Of a DNA stretch of 40,833 bases, positions 33,222 through 40,833 are shown piece after piece. The DNA is from Candidatus Obscuribacterales bacterium (GTDB taxonomy: Bacteria > Cyanobacteriota > Vampirovibrionia > Obscuribacterales > Obscuribacteraceae), in assembly GCA_019747875.1 (NCBI GenBank), contig JAIEQI010000128.1:1-40833 (forward strand). The letters are read 5' to 3'. A model generated the notes under the pieces. It was not told the origin of the DNA and did not search any database. It saw only the letters and a program-made list of their open reading frames with translations. Each line of letters starts with the position of its first letter. Within the stretch, counting starts at the first letter, position 1. The translations under genes were made by a program, and so were the position numbers.

Positions 33222-34385
33222 CTAGATTTCCAATAGATCGACTAGTTGCATTTTCTGAGCTTCAGAAGTACCAAGACAAATTTCCATCGCTTTTGCATCG
33301 CGATAAAGCTTTTCAACCTTATTGTCTTCCATCAGACCGGCTGCGCCCATAACCTGCAGAGCCTCACCGCTATGCTGTCTAGCTACCTTTGCGGCGAACC
33401 ACTTGCACATTGCAGCATTCTTTGAAAACGATTCAGGCTCATTTTCCAAACTCCAGGCAGCCCTCATTACATGCAGACGCGCAGCCTCACCTTCGGTGCC
33501 CATATCAGCGAGTTTCCACTGGATCCCCTGGAACTGTCCGATTGGAGTGCCAAACTGTTCTCTTGTTCGAGCATGTTCGAGCGCCTCATTCATAGCCGCA
33601 AAATTCAGGCCAACAGCCGCTGAAGCCATAATCACCTTTGCGACATCCATGCTGTACATAGCAATAACATCGCTAGCGTCTTTAGCATGGGAAATGTTTG
33701 CTTCCTGGCTGAGCTTCTGATCCTTGAACTCGACCGTATTAAGATACGCAGACTTCAAACCCAAACGTCCGGCATCACCAGAGCATTTCTGCGCCTTATC
33801 CGTGCAATCAACCAAAAGCAATGATAATTGGTTATTTTCGTCCGCACCGGCTCCAGCAAGAACTAGAGCCAATCCGGCAAACTCACCATTTATGACCCAG
33901 GTCTTCTTTCCGTTAAGCACGAATCCGTCAGCCTGTTTAGTGACAGTGCTCGTCACTGCCCTGAAATCAGTACCGGCCTTCTCTTCCGAAAATGCGGTCG
34001 TACCCAGAGCTTCTCCTCGAGCCAACAATGGCAGATATCTTGACTGTTGAGTCTCCGTTCCATACCTTTTCAAGACTTCAATCACGGCGTAATGATTAGC
34101 AAGACTCAATCCCAAGCCGGGCTCAACCATACCGACAGCTTCGGCAAACAACGCACAGAATACGAAGCTTAGTCCCTGCCCGCCGTACTCACGAGGGACA
34201 GCAATTCCGAGGTATCCCTTCTGCCCGAGATTCTGCAAGAACTCTTTTAGACAGCTCTTATGCGATTCCAAATCTCTAGCGATGGGAGCTATTTGCTCAT
34301 TTGCAAATGTCAAATAAGTTTGCCGGACCGCTTCCTGCTCGGCACTTAAGAACGTGTTCACGAACGGATCTCCTGAAAGGTTCAT
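33222..34385 (-). CDS. Acyl-CoA dehydrogenase family protein, catalytic Glu not conserved
   Basis: 387-residue flavoprotein of the acyl-CoA dehydrogenase fold, which normally oxidises acyl-CoA to trans-2-enoyl-CoA with FAD. N-terminal helical domain: GYLGIAVPREYGGQGLSFVF. Middle: TTAFSEEKAGTDFRAVTST and VLNGKKTWVING, the FAD/substrate segments. C-terminal domain: REQFGTPIGQFQGIQWKLAD and LQVMGAAGLMEDNKVEKLYR. The catalytic Glu of medium/short-chain enzymes sits in a YEGTS-type motif; here the segment reads MEICLGTSEAQ (Leu at 371). The alternative Glu of isovaleryl-type enzymes falls in SMDVAKVIMAS, where Ala 249 takes its place. Fold certain, dehydrogenase activity uncertain. Confidence 0.9.
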   Translation of the reverse strand: MNLSGDPFVNTFLSAEQEAVRQTYLTFANEQIAPIARDLESHKSCLKEFLQNLGQKGYLGIAVPREYGGQGLSFVFCALFAEAVGMVEPGLGLSLANHYAVIEVLKRYGTETQQSRYLPLLARGEALGTTAFSEEKAGTDFRAVTSTVTKQADGFVLNGKKTWVINGEFAGLALVLAGAGADENNQLSLLLVDCTDKAQKCSGDAGRLGLKSAYLNTVEFKDQKLSQEANISHAKDASDVIAMYSMDVAKVIMASAAVGLNFAAMNEALEHARTREQFGTPIGQFQGIQWKLADMGTEGEAARLHVMRAAWSLENEPESFSKNAAMCKWFAAKVARQHSGEALQVMGAAGLMEDNKVEKLYRDAKAMEICLGTSEAQKMQLVDLLEI

Positions 34386-34543
34386 CTGCGGCTGATCTTA
34401 TCATTTCAGACTGGCCGGATCGACCAATCAGTCAAATAGTTTTCTTAACGAAACGAACGCACGAGCCCAGCTGCTGCCACAATTCATACGGAGGGGTGCC
34501 AAGAATGACCAGGATGTCTTAAGTCAGCAACCCCAAAAACTCT

Positions 34544-36298
34544 ATGAATAAGAAAGTACAGCCCAATTTCCTCACTCGACTGGCAAAGAATGTCCGAAAA
34601 CTGACTGCCGGCTTTCAAGAAAAGCCAGAAGTGACAATAGATAACTACGTTCTGGAGCATTTTTTGCTTTACAACGGGCTCATTGGCTCAAGCCCCGAGA
34701 ATCAGCCTCTTTACAAAGATGTCCGCAACGACATTGTTGATGCCGTAAATCGTGAAAGCCCAGCCAAAATGGCGATAGCTCTTAAATTATCTCCGCTGTG
34801 GTGGCAAGACCGGCTTGAAAAGATTTTTTCGGAAATCGCGAGCATTAATAAGCCTGGTGCAATCAATTGCCTGCTTGCCGAACAAGATGTCTTTCATGAT
34901 ACCGTCGGTGACTCCACTCCCCTAAGCCACACCAACTGGCAAGTAAGAGCAAACGCCGCACGAATACTGGCGTTCTTGGACGTAAAAGAAGCTACGCCGA
35001 GATTGCTTAAGTTGCTGAAAGAAACTCAAGACGAACATAAGAGCGCTTTCTGTCACTACGCTTATTCTCTAGCCTCCCTGGGCTCAGAACAAGCGAGGCA
35101 AGGGCTTTGCGAAGAGTTGAGCAATGATGAAGCCTGGTTCAGAGTAGACGCAGCCGGAGCTCTTGCGCACTGGCCTCTTCCTTCAGTAGCGCGGGACCTG
35201 AGCGAGGCTCTTTTGAGCGGGTCACCACTAGACGATTACATGGCAGTAGCCATTTCTCGAAAGCACAACTTAATCGAGCTGGCAGAATTTCAAGACGAGG
35301 AAGTAAAAGAAGCGTTTGCAGAGATGGCTCTTGCTTTGCATCGAGGTCTGACCGGACCGCTGCACTCAGAGCACCAGGCCGCTCAGCAACTGCGAAATGC
35401 TGCGCAGCAAATAAATGATCTGGCTCATGAACAACCAAGCCCGCGAAGGTTACGTAGCGCCATTTGCATCAATGAATGGGTCAACTCACCGCTGCCCAAA
35501 AATGCGATTCGAGATTTATCGCAAAAAGCGCATTACGAATCCGTCAAACAAACAGTCGAAACAGGCAATACTTCGACAGAAAAAGATTTGACACAACTCA
35601 AGCACGCGCTCTATTTATCCGGCAGATTCAAACTCAACGAACTTGCACCGCATTTGACACCACTACTAAATACCGACTTCCCAGCGCTACCGGCATTGCT
35701 TGATTGCGTGTCAGAACTGGGAACTAGTTCTGATGCGCCGCACATAGCAAAAATTATTCAAGAAAGAGTCGATTTAAATTCAAGGTCTCTTTTAGCCCTG
35801 AGCGCTCACCCAGTAGTTGAGAGCGATGAAGAAACATCCCTTGTATATTGGTGTGCCCTGAAAGCCCTTGGTGCAATGCCGCACCCAGCTGCAGTGGAGA
35901 TCTTGGCAAAAGCAGTAAACGACTATGCTCCCGACAAACGAGAGCAAGCGCTTCTATCTCTGCAAAAGATCTGCTTATCCGAATCTGTTCAAAGCGAATT
36001 CAAAGGTGACCTCAAAGAACTCGTTAAGGAGCGCTTAAGCGATCCGAGCAGTTCAGTGCAAAAGGCTGCATTAACGGGCGTCGCACTGCACAGAATGAAT
36101 GATCTGTTGCCTGAGGTAATGAAGTCATTGCAGTCCCGAGAGAGCAGCCTGCAGCGACAATCCGCCGATACTATTTGCGTACTGTCACAAGGTGCCAACA
36201 AAGACAACGTTCGACAAGCGCTTGAAGCGGGAATCAAGAAAGAAATTGACGCAAGCAAAAAGAATCGCATGCAAGACGTTCTAGACCGGATAAGCTAG
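34544..36298 (+). CDS. HEAT-repeat protein
   Basis: 584-residue predicted cytosolic alpha-solenoid. HEAT-like pairs are visible: NWQVRANAARILAFLDVKEA, TPRLLKLLKETQDEHKSAFC, DEAWFRVDAAGALAHWPLPS, and near the C-terminus PSSSVQKAALTGVALHRMND and ESSLQRQSADTICVLSQG. The N-terminal 130 residues are less regular (NYVLEHFLLYNGLIGSSPEN). HEAT proteins act as scaffolds or, in the PBS-lyase group, handle chromophores; no enzymatic motif is present, so a scaffold role is only inferred. The ATG at 34544 lacks an evident Shine-Dalgarno. It is divergent from the acyl-CoA dehydrogenase gene, with about 160 nt between, and is followed 75 nt later by a repeat-rich membrane protein. Confidence 0.75.
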   Translation: MNKKVQPNFLTRLAKNVRKLTAGFQEKPEVTIDNYVLEHFLLYNGLIGSSPENQPLYKDVRNDIVDAVNRESPAKMAIALKLSPLWWQDRLEKIFSEIASINKPGAINCLLAEQDVFHDTVGDSTPLSHTNWQVRANAARILAFLDVKEATPRLLKLLKETQDEHKSAFCHYAYSLASLGSEQARQGLCEELSNDEAWFRVDAAGALAHWPLPSVARDLSEALLSGSPLDDYMAVAISRKHNLIELAEFQDEEVKEAFAEMALALHRGLTGPLHSEHQAAQQLRNAAQQINDLAHEQPSPRRLRSAICINEWVNSPLPKNAIRDLSQKAHYESVKQTVETGNTSTEKDLTQLKHALYLSGRFKLNELAPHLTPLLNTDFPALPALLDCVSELGTSSDAPHIAKIIQERVDLNSRSLLALSAHPVVESDEETSLVYWCALKALGAMPHPAAVEILAKAVNDYAPDKREQALLSLQKICLSESVQSEFKGDLKELVKERLSDPSSSVQKAALTGVALHRMNDLLPEVMKSLQSRESSLQRQSADTICVLSQGANKDNVRQALEAGIKKEIDASKKNRMQDVLDRIS

Positions 36299-36373
36299 CT
36301 GTAGATAAAAAGTGATAATCCGGCAATCGTTTGTGGAAGGATAGAATAGACCTACACAGGCTTCGCGAACTCA

Positions 36374-37492
36374 ATGAGTACACCTGAAAAAGAAGTCGAA
36401 AAAGACAAGCCCGGCGAGTCGGCTAGTAGCTCTGATCCGCTAACAGATAGCGCTGCAAATTCCGAAGCTGACGCTAACGCAAGTTCTGACGCTGACGCCA
36501 GCGCAAGTCCTGACGCTGACGCCAGCGCAAGTTCTGACGCTGACGCTAGCGCAAGTTCTGACGCTGACGCTAACGCAAATTCTGACGCTGACGCTAACGC
36601 AAATTCTGACGCTGACAATAGCGCAAAGTTAGCAGAAAAAGCTTCTAGTCCCAAGCCCGAGTCTGATAAAGCGTCAACAGGTCAAGACAGCCCTGCTTCT
36701 GAGAATTGCAGCGATCCCGGGAGCGCCGGCATCCTGCCGGCTTCTAATTCAACAGAGGCGCCGACTGAAACTGAGGCTACAGTCGCATCAAAGAATGAAG
36801 AAGTTAAGTGGCCGGATGTGAGCAAACCCGCAGAAAAAAACGAAGCTGTAAACGAACTGAATGATCACATCAATACTGCTAATGCCGATAACACAGATTC
36901 TGCACACTCTGATGATCAAGAAAAACCAATTCCGGACAACTCACCGCCGTTGACACAGCACCATGTTTCACATCTACTCTCCGAAGTTCTGCAAGAACCA
37001 CAACCAGAGCCAACTGCTGCAATTCGCAAGGTCAGAATTCCAATTGTGTTCGATGTTATTCTCGCGATTGGATTATTGTTTGCCGTAGGCGGATTCACCT
37101 TCGGATTGTTTCACATGTACCTCGTGCATTCGGCAGCACAAGCAATTAGCGAACAAAAATACAAAGCCGCGATTGTGATTCTGAAAGGTGCTCCATTTCC
37201 TCAAATTTTTTCAAGACCAGGATCTGACACTGAGGAAATGCTGAGTAAAGCGACATACCTTGACGCAATGGACAGGCTGGAATCAGAAAATGATGTTGCC
37301 GGAGCGATTCAGCAACTCAATGAAATAAAACCCGGCTCGAAATACTTCAATCTGGCGCAGGAAGCAATTAACGAAAACACAGAGCCGGCGCCGATGATGC
37401 TACAAGGCGGCACTGAGCACAACGAAACGGAACCTCCACCTCAAGAACAGAAGTCACTGGTGGAGCAGACTCTTAATGAAGAAGAGAAGTGA
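36374..37492 (+). CDS. Single-pass membrane protein with low-complexity Asp/Ala/Ser repeats
   Basis: 372-residue protein of unknown family in three parts. Residues 1-215 are acidic and disordered, with seven tandem 8-residue units of the type SDADASAS (30-85) and a GSAGILPAS insertion near 116-124. One transmembrane helix follows (IVFDVILAIGLLFAVGGFTF, near 230-250). The C-terminal 120 residues resemble TPR-like helices (AISEQKYKAAIVILKG, DRLESENDVAGAIQQLNEIK). The long acidic half is thus probably cytoplasmic and the helical domain on the other side, but topology is inferred. No start-site Shine-Dalgarno is obvious. Its 3' end overlaps a tiny minus-strand ORF by 20 nt. Confidence 0.65.
   Translation: MSTPEKEVEKDKPGESASSSDPLTDSAANSEADANASSDADASASPDADASASSDADASASSDADANANSDADANANSDADNSAKLAEKASSPKPESDKASTGQDSPASENCSDPGSAGILPASNSTEAPTETEATVASKNEEVKWPDVSKPAEKNEAVNELNDHINTANADNTDSAHSDDQEKPIPDNSPPLTQHHVSHLLSEVLQEPQPEPTAAIRKVRIPIVFDVILAIGLLFAVGGFTFGLFHMYLVHSAAQAISEQKYKAAIVILKGAPFPQIFSRPGSDTEEMLSKATYLDAMDRLESENDVAGAIQQLNEIKPGSKYFNLAQEAINENTEPAPMMLQGGTEHNETEPPPQEQKSLVEQTLNEEEK
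36461..36628 (+). repeat. 24-bp tandem repeat (7 units) encoding SDADASAS
   Basis: Seven consecutive 24-bp units, each coding an 8-residue motif S/P-D/E-A-D-A-S/N-A-S/N. The outer units are more diverged than the inner ones, as expected from slippage or unequal exchange. Every unit keeps the frame. Confidence 0.9.
36713..36744. repeat. SAGILPA palindromic element, copy B
   Basis: The segment matches 28366-28397 at 30 of 32 positions; the core GCCGGCATCCTGCCGGC (36725-36741) is an inverted repeat. It encodes GSAGILPAS in frame, within the disordered part of the membrane protein. Confidence 0.8.
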
Positions 37493-37595
37493 ATTGCGAC
37501 AGCGCTTCCGTATTTCCTGCACACAGGATCAAAATAGTAAGGACGGCTAAGAATCCAACTTTCGCAAGCAGCTCATTTCTGCTTTCAAATGTCAT
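37473..37595 (-). CDS. Possible 40-residue membrane protein, overlapping the 3' end of a convergent gene
   Basis: 40-codon ORF. On the minus strand AGAAAGG lies 7 nt before the ATG at 37595, a good Shine-Dalgarno. The product reads MTFESRNELLAKVGFLAVLT at its start and continues ILILCAGN, one hydrophobic helix of about 17 residues, then a polar tail. It overlaps the last 20 nt of the plus-strand gene ending at 37492. It lies 93 nt downstream of gcvH on the same strand. No family recognised; expression is unproven. Confidence 0.45.
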   Translation of the reverse strand: MTFESRNELLAKVGFLAVLTILILCAGNTEALSQFTSLLH

Positions 37596-37688
37596 ATCAG
37601 AACCTTTCTAGTAAATCCAAGCTACACGAGCTAGGACATTGTATATCCAGAACTACTATTTGCAAATACAGTTTTAATCTGCAACTAA

Positions 37689-38093
37689 CTACTCGACAAC
37701 GAACTTCTTATAATCGTCGGCAGACATTGAGCCATCGAGTTCTTTTGGCTCGCTCAACTTCACTTTCAGCATCCAACCTTCGTTATAGCAGTCCAGATTG
37801 ACCAATTCAGGCTCGGATGACAAGCGATCGTTTATCGCAGTCACTTCACCAGAAACTGGCGAATAAAGATCTGACACTGATTTGACTGACTCAATGACGC
37901 CGAATTTGGCTTCTTTTTTCAACTTTGCTCCGACTTTCGGAAGCTCCACATAAGTAACATCGCCGAGTTGATCTGCAGCGAATGCCGTAATCCCGATGGT
38001 TGCTTCCGCACCGTCCACACGAATGAACTCATGGGTTTTTACATACTTGAGTTCTGCTGGATAAAGAAGCGTTTTACCTGCTGTGTCACCCAT
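37689..38093 (-). CDS. gcvH: Glycine cleavage system H protein
   Basis: 134-residue lipoyl carrier that shuttles the aminomethyl group between the P, T and L proteins of the glycine cleavage complex. Seen: YVKTHEFIRVDGAEATIGIT, LGDVTYVELPKVG, and the lipoyl-lysine segment VIESVKSVSDLYSPVSG (Lys near 71), then NEGWMLKVKLSEP. Length is near the usual 125-130. AGAGGT lies 6 nt before the ATG. The gene is 165 nt downstream of gcvT on the same strand, with a REP-like hairpin between. No gcvP is in the window, so the glycine decarboxylase is encoded elsewhere. Confidence 0.96.
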   Translation of the reverse strand: MGDTAGKTLLYPAELKYVKTHEFIRVDGAEATIGITAFAADQLGDVTYVELPKVGAKLKKEAKFGVIESVKSVSDLYSPVSGEVTAINDRLSSEPELVNLDCYNEGWMLKVKLSEPKELDGSMSADDYKKFVVE

Positions 38094-38124
38094 TGACGCA
38101 CCTCTTGAAGTTTAGCCATGCGCT

Positions 38125-38144
38125 CCGTAGCCCTATGGCTTCGG
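38125..38144. repeat. Hairpin between gcvT and gcvH
   Basis: CCGTAGCC (38125-38132) and GGCTTCGG (38137-38144) pair with one mismatch around CTAT, in a G/C-rich patch. It could be a processing or attenuation element within the gcvT-gcvH transcript, or a REP-like repeat. Confidence 0.4.
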
Positions 38145-38258
38145 CTCCGCGCGATTTCAGACGCTTGCTTGCCACGACTCCTGCCGTGCAGCGGTTGCTG
38201 ATTTACAGTCCTTGTATGTTACACGGTTAATCGCGTAAATACTTCCTGGATTCATCAA

Positions 38259-39362
38259 CTATTTGCGTTTATAAAAAGGTCGTTTTACAACTTCCCCAAC
38301 TACCTTGGCATCCCGAATCTGAACTTGAACTTTCTTTCCAATTTCAGAGTATCCGCGTGGCACAAACGCACAGGCAATCGGATAGCCGACCGTGATGCCC
38401 TGCGATCCGCTGGTGATGGCACCAATTTGCCGTTCGCCATCAAATACAGGATAGCCTTGCCGTGGCAGTGCTTTTCCTTCTGTCTTCAAGCAGATCAATT
38501 GCTTAGAAAGTCCCATTTTGCTCTGTGCATTCAATGTTGAAGAGCCCATGAATTCGCCCTTCTCGAGCTTGACGCTCCAGCCAAGGCCAGCCTCAAGGGG
38601 ACTTGTGTTCTCATCGAGCTCGTGTCCATATAAAGGAAGTCCGGCTTCCAGACGCAGAGTGTCGCGTGCACCAAGACCGCAAGGCTCAATGCCGAATGCT
38701 TGTCCTTTATCAAGAATTTTTTTCCAAAGCTTTTCGGCTTTGTTTGCAGCAATGAAGATCTCAAAACCATCTTCACCCGTGTAACCAGTGCGGCCCCAAG
38801 CACACTCGATGCCGTCGAGTTTACCGGTTGCGTAGTGGAAAGAAGGGATGTCTTTCACCCAATCGCCAGCAAGGCTCGCCATCAGATCAACAGCTTTTGG
38901 ACCTTGCAAAGCCAACAATCCCATGTCTTCGGAAATGTCTTTCAGAGCTACGCCTTTGTAATCACCAACATTCTCATTCAGCCAGGCCCAGTCCTTATCA
39001 ATGTTAGATGCATTCACCACTAACAAATAACCGCCATCGAGTCGATAGACGATCAAGTCATCAACTGTCCCACCCTCATCCGTACACATTTGCGTATAAA
39101 GAGCCATGTTTGGTTTATTGAGCTTATTAATGTCGTTCGCAACCATGAACTGAACGAAATCATGTGCCTTCGCTCCGGTTACTAAAAACTCACCCATGTG
39201 AGACACATCAAACAGTCCGCAGTTTGTTCTGACAGCAGTATGCTCAGAAACTATCGACTTGTACTGAACCGGCATAAACCAGCCGGCGAAATCCACCATT
39301 CGCGCACCAAGCTCTTTGTGCGCAGATGCCAGAGGGGTTTGTTTTACCTGAGCCGTTGTCAT
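38259..39362 (-). CDS. gcvT: Aminomethyltransferase (glycine cleavage system T protein)
   Basis: 367-residue tetrahydrofolate-dependent enzyme that releases ammonia from the aminomethyl-lipoyl H protein and forms methylene-THF. Seen: LGARMVDFAGWFMPVQY, AVRTNCGLFDVSHMGEFLVT, NDINKLNKPNMALYTQMCTD, RTGYTGEDGFEIFI, and GLGARDTLRLEAGLPLYGHE, all conserved in GcvT, with the C-terminal barrel QGITVGYPIACAFVPRGY. Length matches the family (about 365). The start at 39362 is preceded by GAGG. I looked upstream for the glycine riboswitch consensus on the minus strand and did not find it, so regulation is not evident. gcvH follows downstream. Confidence 0.97.
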   Translation of the reverse strand: MTTAQVKQTPLASAHKELGARMVDFAGWFMPVQYKSIVSEHTAVRTNCGLFDVSHMGEFLVTGAKAHDFVQFMVANDINKLNKPNMALYTQMCTDEGGTVDDLIVYRLDGGYLLVVNASNIDKDWAWLNENVGDYKGVALKDISEDMGLLALQGPKAVDLMASLAGDWVKDIPSFHYATGKLDGIECAWGRTGYTGEDGFEIFIAANKAEKLWKKILDKGQAFGIEPCGLGARDTLRLEAGLPLYGHELDENTSPLEAGLGWSVKLEKGEFMGSSTLNAQSKMGLSKQLICLKTEGKALPRQGYPVFDGERQIGAITSGSQGITVGYPIACAFVPRGYSEIGKKVQVQIRDAKVVGEVVKRPFYKRK

Positions 39363-39545
39363 GAGTGCCTCACACTGCTTTTGAACTGGAAAAGAGCTCC
39401 AGATCGTATCAGATCACAGCCAATTCGAGATATATGAAAGCCATGAAAAAGATAGTAGATCCCTGTCAAACGAGAAGCAGTTCCCTGGAATTAGCGGAGA
39501 GGTTGATGCGAGCGGTGCCGCTGCGAAACTTAGGAGCGTTTAGAA

Positions 39546-39779
39546 CTATCTACCAAGATAAGGCATGAGAGGAATCAATTCTTCAGTTGATGGTGTCACT
39601 CGCACGAAGGGGGTTGGATCAGTTTTTTTGATGCAACGTGCAATCTGCTCAGAATCTCTGCCTTCAAAAACGCTCTTGGTCGCAGGAGACTCGGTGGAAG
39701 AAAACAATTTGATCGACAGCAAGGCCAACACACCCAGGATTGCGATGATTTGGAGTACTTGGCTTAACTTGGGTTTCAT
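39546..39779 (-). CDS. Hypothetical small membrane protein
   Basis: 77-residue protein. GAGG lies 9 nt before the ATG at 39779. An N-terminal transmembrane helix (VLQIIAILGVLALLSIKLF) is followed by a short soluble domain of about 45 residues (EGRDSEQIARCIKKTDPTPF, STEELIPLMPYLGR). The single cysteine is in the soluble part. It precedes gcvT on the same strand by about 180 nt. No family recognised; a signal-anchored small protein is the most that can be said. Confidence 0.55.
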   Translation of the reverse strand: MKPKLSQVLQIIAILGVLALLSIKLFSSTESPATKSVFEGRDSEQIARCIKKTDPTPFVRVTPSTEELIPLMPYLGR

Positions 39780-40013
39780 TGTCGGATACCTCGTACTTCT
39801 AAGATAGCAGAGTGCTGAAGCTGCCAGGAAAGCAGCAAAGCATTACACGGCAAAGCTTTTCACAGAAAACAAAGCAAAACACCGTCATTGTTTCATAACA
39901 ATCACACACCAAAAAAGCCTGTACAGCAAGGATTTTCAGGGATTACACCGAGCGCCTTTTGTTCCCAAGCCACACATTAAATCGCGAAACGGCTGAATGC
40001 ATAGCATCCGGCG

Positions 40014-40034
40014 GGCGACGCATGGCATCGCCCC
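40014..40034. repeat. Dispersed G/C palindrome
   Basis: GGGCGA and TCGCCC arms surround CGCATGGCA. Together with flanking CCGGC and CCTACA it resembles a REP-like element and shares halves with 27291-27314. Confidence 0.45.
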
Positions 40035-40139
40035 TACAAGCACCAGCTCTGATTTTCGTGTGGGTGATACCATCCATGCATCGCCAGTGAATCTGATCGC
40101 TAGAAGAAATGAATCCAGAAGGATTGGCGAAAGCAGCAA

Positions 40140-40171
40140 AAGGAGCGATACCGCCCGTAGTATCGCTCCTT
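40140..40171 (-). terminator. Strong terminator of the acidic repeat gene
   Basis: Perfect 12-bp stem AAGGAGCGATAC / GTATCGCTCCTT with an 8-nt loop. On the minus strand it is followed by a short T run. It lies 63 nt downstream of the stop at 40234. Confidence 0.8.
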
Positions 40172-40233
40172 CTGAGTATTTTCAGCTGTCAGCCGACTTC
40201 GAAAGTGCGGCGAGACACTTTGCTGATTGTCGA

Positions 40234-40833
40234 CTAGGCAGCTGAGTCGGAAGATTCTGCCGCTGGAGATGCGGTCGAATCTTCTGAAGCGTCAGCAACC
40301 ATGTCGGCCAAAGTCTCCTCTGCCGACTCTTCGTCTTTCTTTTCTTCTTCGCTCGATTCGGCTACAGGAGCTTCCTCGCTCTTCTCATCTTCTTGCTTGT
40401 CCTCACTAAGAGATTCGTCAAGCTCAGCAGCTGGAACACCTTCGATTACCTCTTCTGAAGGAGGTTCTTCGACTGCTGCTGCTGCTGGTGCTTCCTCGGT
40501 CTTCTCTTCCGATTCAGTGTCCCCTGCATCTGCAGCTGGTGCCTCTTCAGTCTTCTCTTCCGAGCCGCTGTCTCCTGCATCTGCTGCTGGTGCTTCTTCA
40601 GTTTTCTCTTCCGAGCCGCTGTCTCCTGCATCTGCTGCCGGTGCCTCTTCAGTCTTCTCTTCCGAGCCGCTGTCTCCTGCATCTGCAGCTGGTGCTTCCT
40701 CGGTCTTCTCTTCCGAGCCGCTGTCTCCTGCATCTGCTGCCGGTGCTTCTTCAGCTTTCTCTTCCGAGCCGCTGTCTCCTGCATCTGCTGCCGGTGCTTC
40801 TTCAGCTTTCTCTTCCGAGCCGCTGTCTCCTGC
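40234..40833 (-). CDS. Acidic repeat protein, 5' end outside the window
   Basis: Open frame on the minus strand from the window edge (40833) to TAG at 40234-40236, at least 199 codons; the true start is beyond the window. The N-terminal visible part is a tandem 17-residue repeat of the type AGDSGSEEKAEEAPAAD coded by 51-bp units (about six and a half visible). The remainder is Glu/Ala/Asp/Ser-rich (SSEEEKKDEESAEETLADM) and ends DSTASPAAESSDSAA. The whole is acidic and surely disordered. Another frame on the same strand is also open because the unit length is a multiple of three, but its Arg/Lys/Gln composition looks artefactual. No fold or function can be given. A strong terminator follows. 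Confidence 0.6.
   Translation of the reverse strand, partial: AGDSGSEEKAEEAPAADAGDSGSEEKAEEAPAADAGDSGSEEKTEEAPAADAGDSGSEEKTEEAPAADAGDSGSEEKTEEAPAADAGDSGSEEKTEEAPAADAGDTESEEKTEEAPAAAAVEEPPSEEVIEGVPAAELDESLSEDKQEDEKSEEAPVAESSEEEKKDEESAEETLADMVADASEDSTASPAAESSDSAA
40504..40833 (-). repeat. 51-bp tandem repeat
   Basis: Unit starts (TCTTCCGA on the plus strand) occur at 40504, 40555, 40606, 40657, 40708, 40759 and 40810, exactly 51 bp apart. The last unit is cut by the window edge. The unit at 40504 is the most diverged. Confidence 0.9.

Larger units (their letters stand above)
39780..40233. other. Gene-free region with repeat and terminator
   Basis: Contains the G/C palindrome at 40014-40034 and the terminator hairpin at 40140-40171. 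An 82-codon ORF at 39997-40245 crosses both and is rejected. The segment 39830-39930 is A-rich and shows no gene. Confidence 0.45.

Noticed and set aside
39363..39545. Glycine riboswitch upstream of gcvT
   Set aside because: I looked for the conserved glycine-aptamer core on the minus strand and did not find it; only a small CTGGA/TTCCAG hairpin is present.
39997..40245. 82-codon plus-strand ORF
   Set aside because: It runs through a palindromic repeat and a strong terminator hairpin.
40446..40784. Arg/Lys/Gln-rich ORF on the minus strand across the 51-bp repeats
   Set aside because: It is the alternative frame of a repeat whose unit is a multiple of three; the acidic frame has a stop followed by a terminator and the more plausible composition.

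Overview
The window is bacterial chromosome of moderate GC content. Genes lie densely on both strands, and many starts carry clear Shine-Dalgarno sequences (GGAG/AGGA). There are no rRNA genes, no convincing tRNA, no CRISPR array, no transposase and no phage module. The mix of housekeeping genes (dnaK, glgP, ffh, rpsP, gcvT/gcvH), many unrecognised secreted or membrane proteins, long Ala/Asp/Glu-rich disordered proteins and SAGILPA-encoding palindromes fits a member of Vampirovibrionia/Melainabacteria such as an Obscuribacterales lineage. That placement is an inference from general character, not from a marker-gene search.

Layout. 1-3100 (minus): dnaK with a strong terminator, preceded by a UPF0173-type metallo-beta-lactamase-fold hydrolase. 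3350-6030 (plus): a secreted glycoside-hydrolase-like protein, a small secreted protein and a C-terminal fragment of an alpha/beta hydrolase. 6040-9950 (minus): two paralogous FecR-like secreted proteins, an SRPBCC protein and a cytoplasmic-looking subtilisin-type protease. 10280-13190: a small unknown protein convergent with glycogen phosphorylase. 13460-18970 (plus): a DUF4149-like membrane protein coupled to an HD phosphohydrolase, an unknown hydrophobic protein, and two paralogous zincin metallopeptidases with long charged linkers. 19050-22950: xpt and a thioesterase (minus), a large secreted/membrane protein (plus) and a bestrophin-family channel (minus). 23160-30820 (plus): a Gfo/Idh/MocA oxidoreductase, then ffh, rpsP and a KH-domain khpA-like gene. 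After these, where many bacteria carry rimM-trmD, comes a run of lineage-type genes: a protein with a T2SS-E-like N-terminus, a secreted protein, a TPR protein, a small membrane protein and a PrsW-type intramembrane protease. 30840-34390 (minus): a possible small membrane protein, a GT2 glycosyltransferase, a TPR plus retropepsin-like secreted protein, and an acyl-CoA dehydrogenase homologue. 34540-37490 (plus): a HEAT-repeat protein and a repeat-rich single-pass membrane protein. 37470-40833 (minus): a tiny membrane ORF, gcvH, gcvT, a small membrane protein, and an acidic protein with 51-bp repeats that runs off the window edge.

The points most worth following are: the two cytoplasmic-looking zincins with a shared N-terminal module; the 73-nt rpsP/khpA overlap that overprints an RGG-like basic tail; an acyl-CoA dehydrogenase homologue lacking the catalytic Glu at both usual positions; tandem retropepsin-like folds with degenerate DTG motifs; a PrsW protease translationally coupled to a small membrane protein; and an almost identical SAGILPA palindrome lying in frame inside two unrelated genes. 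I did not find a defence island or other obviously multi-gene novel machine.
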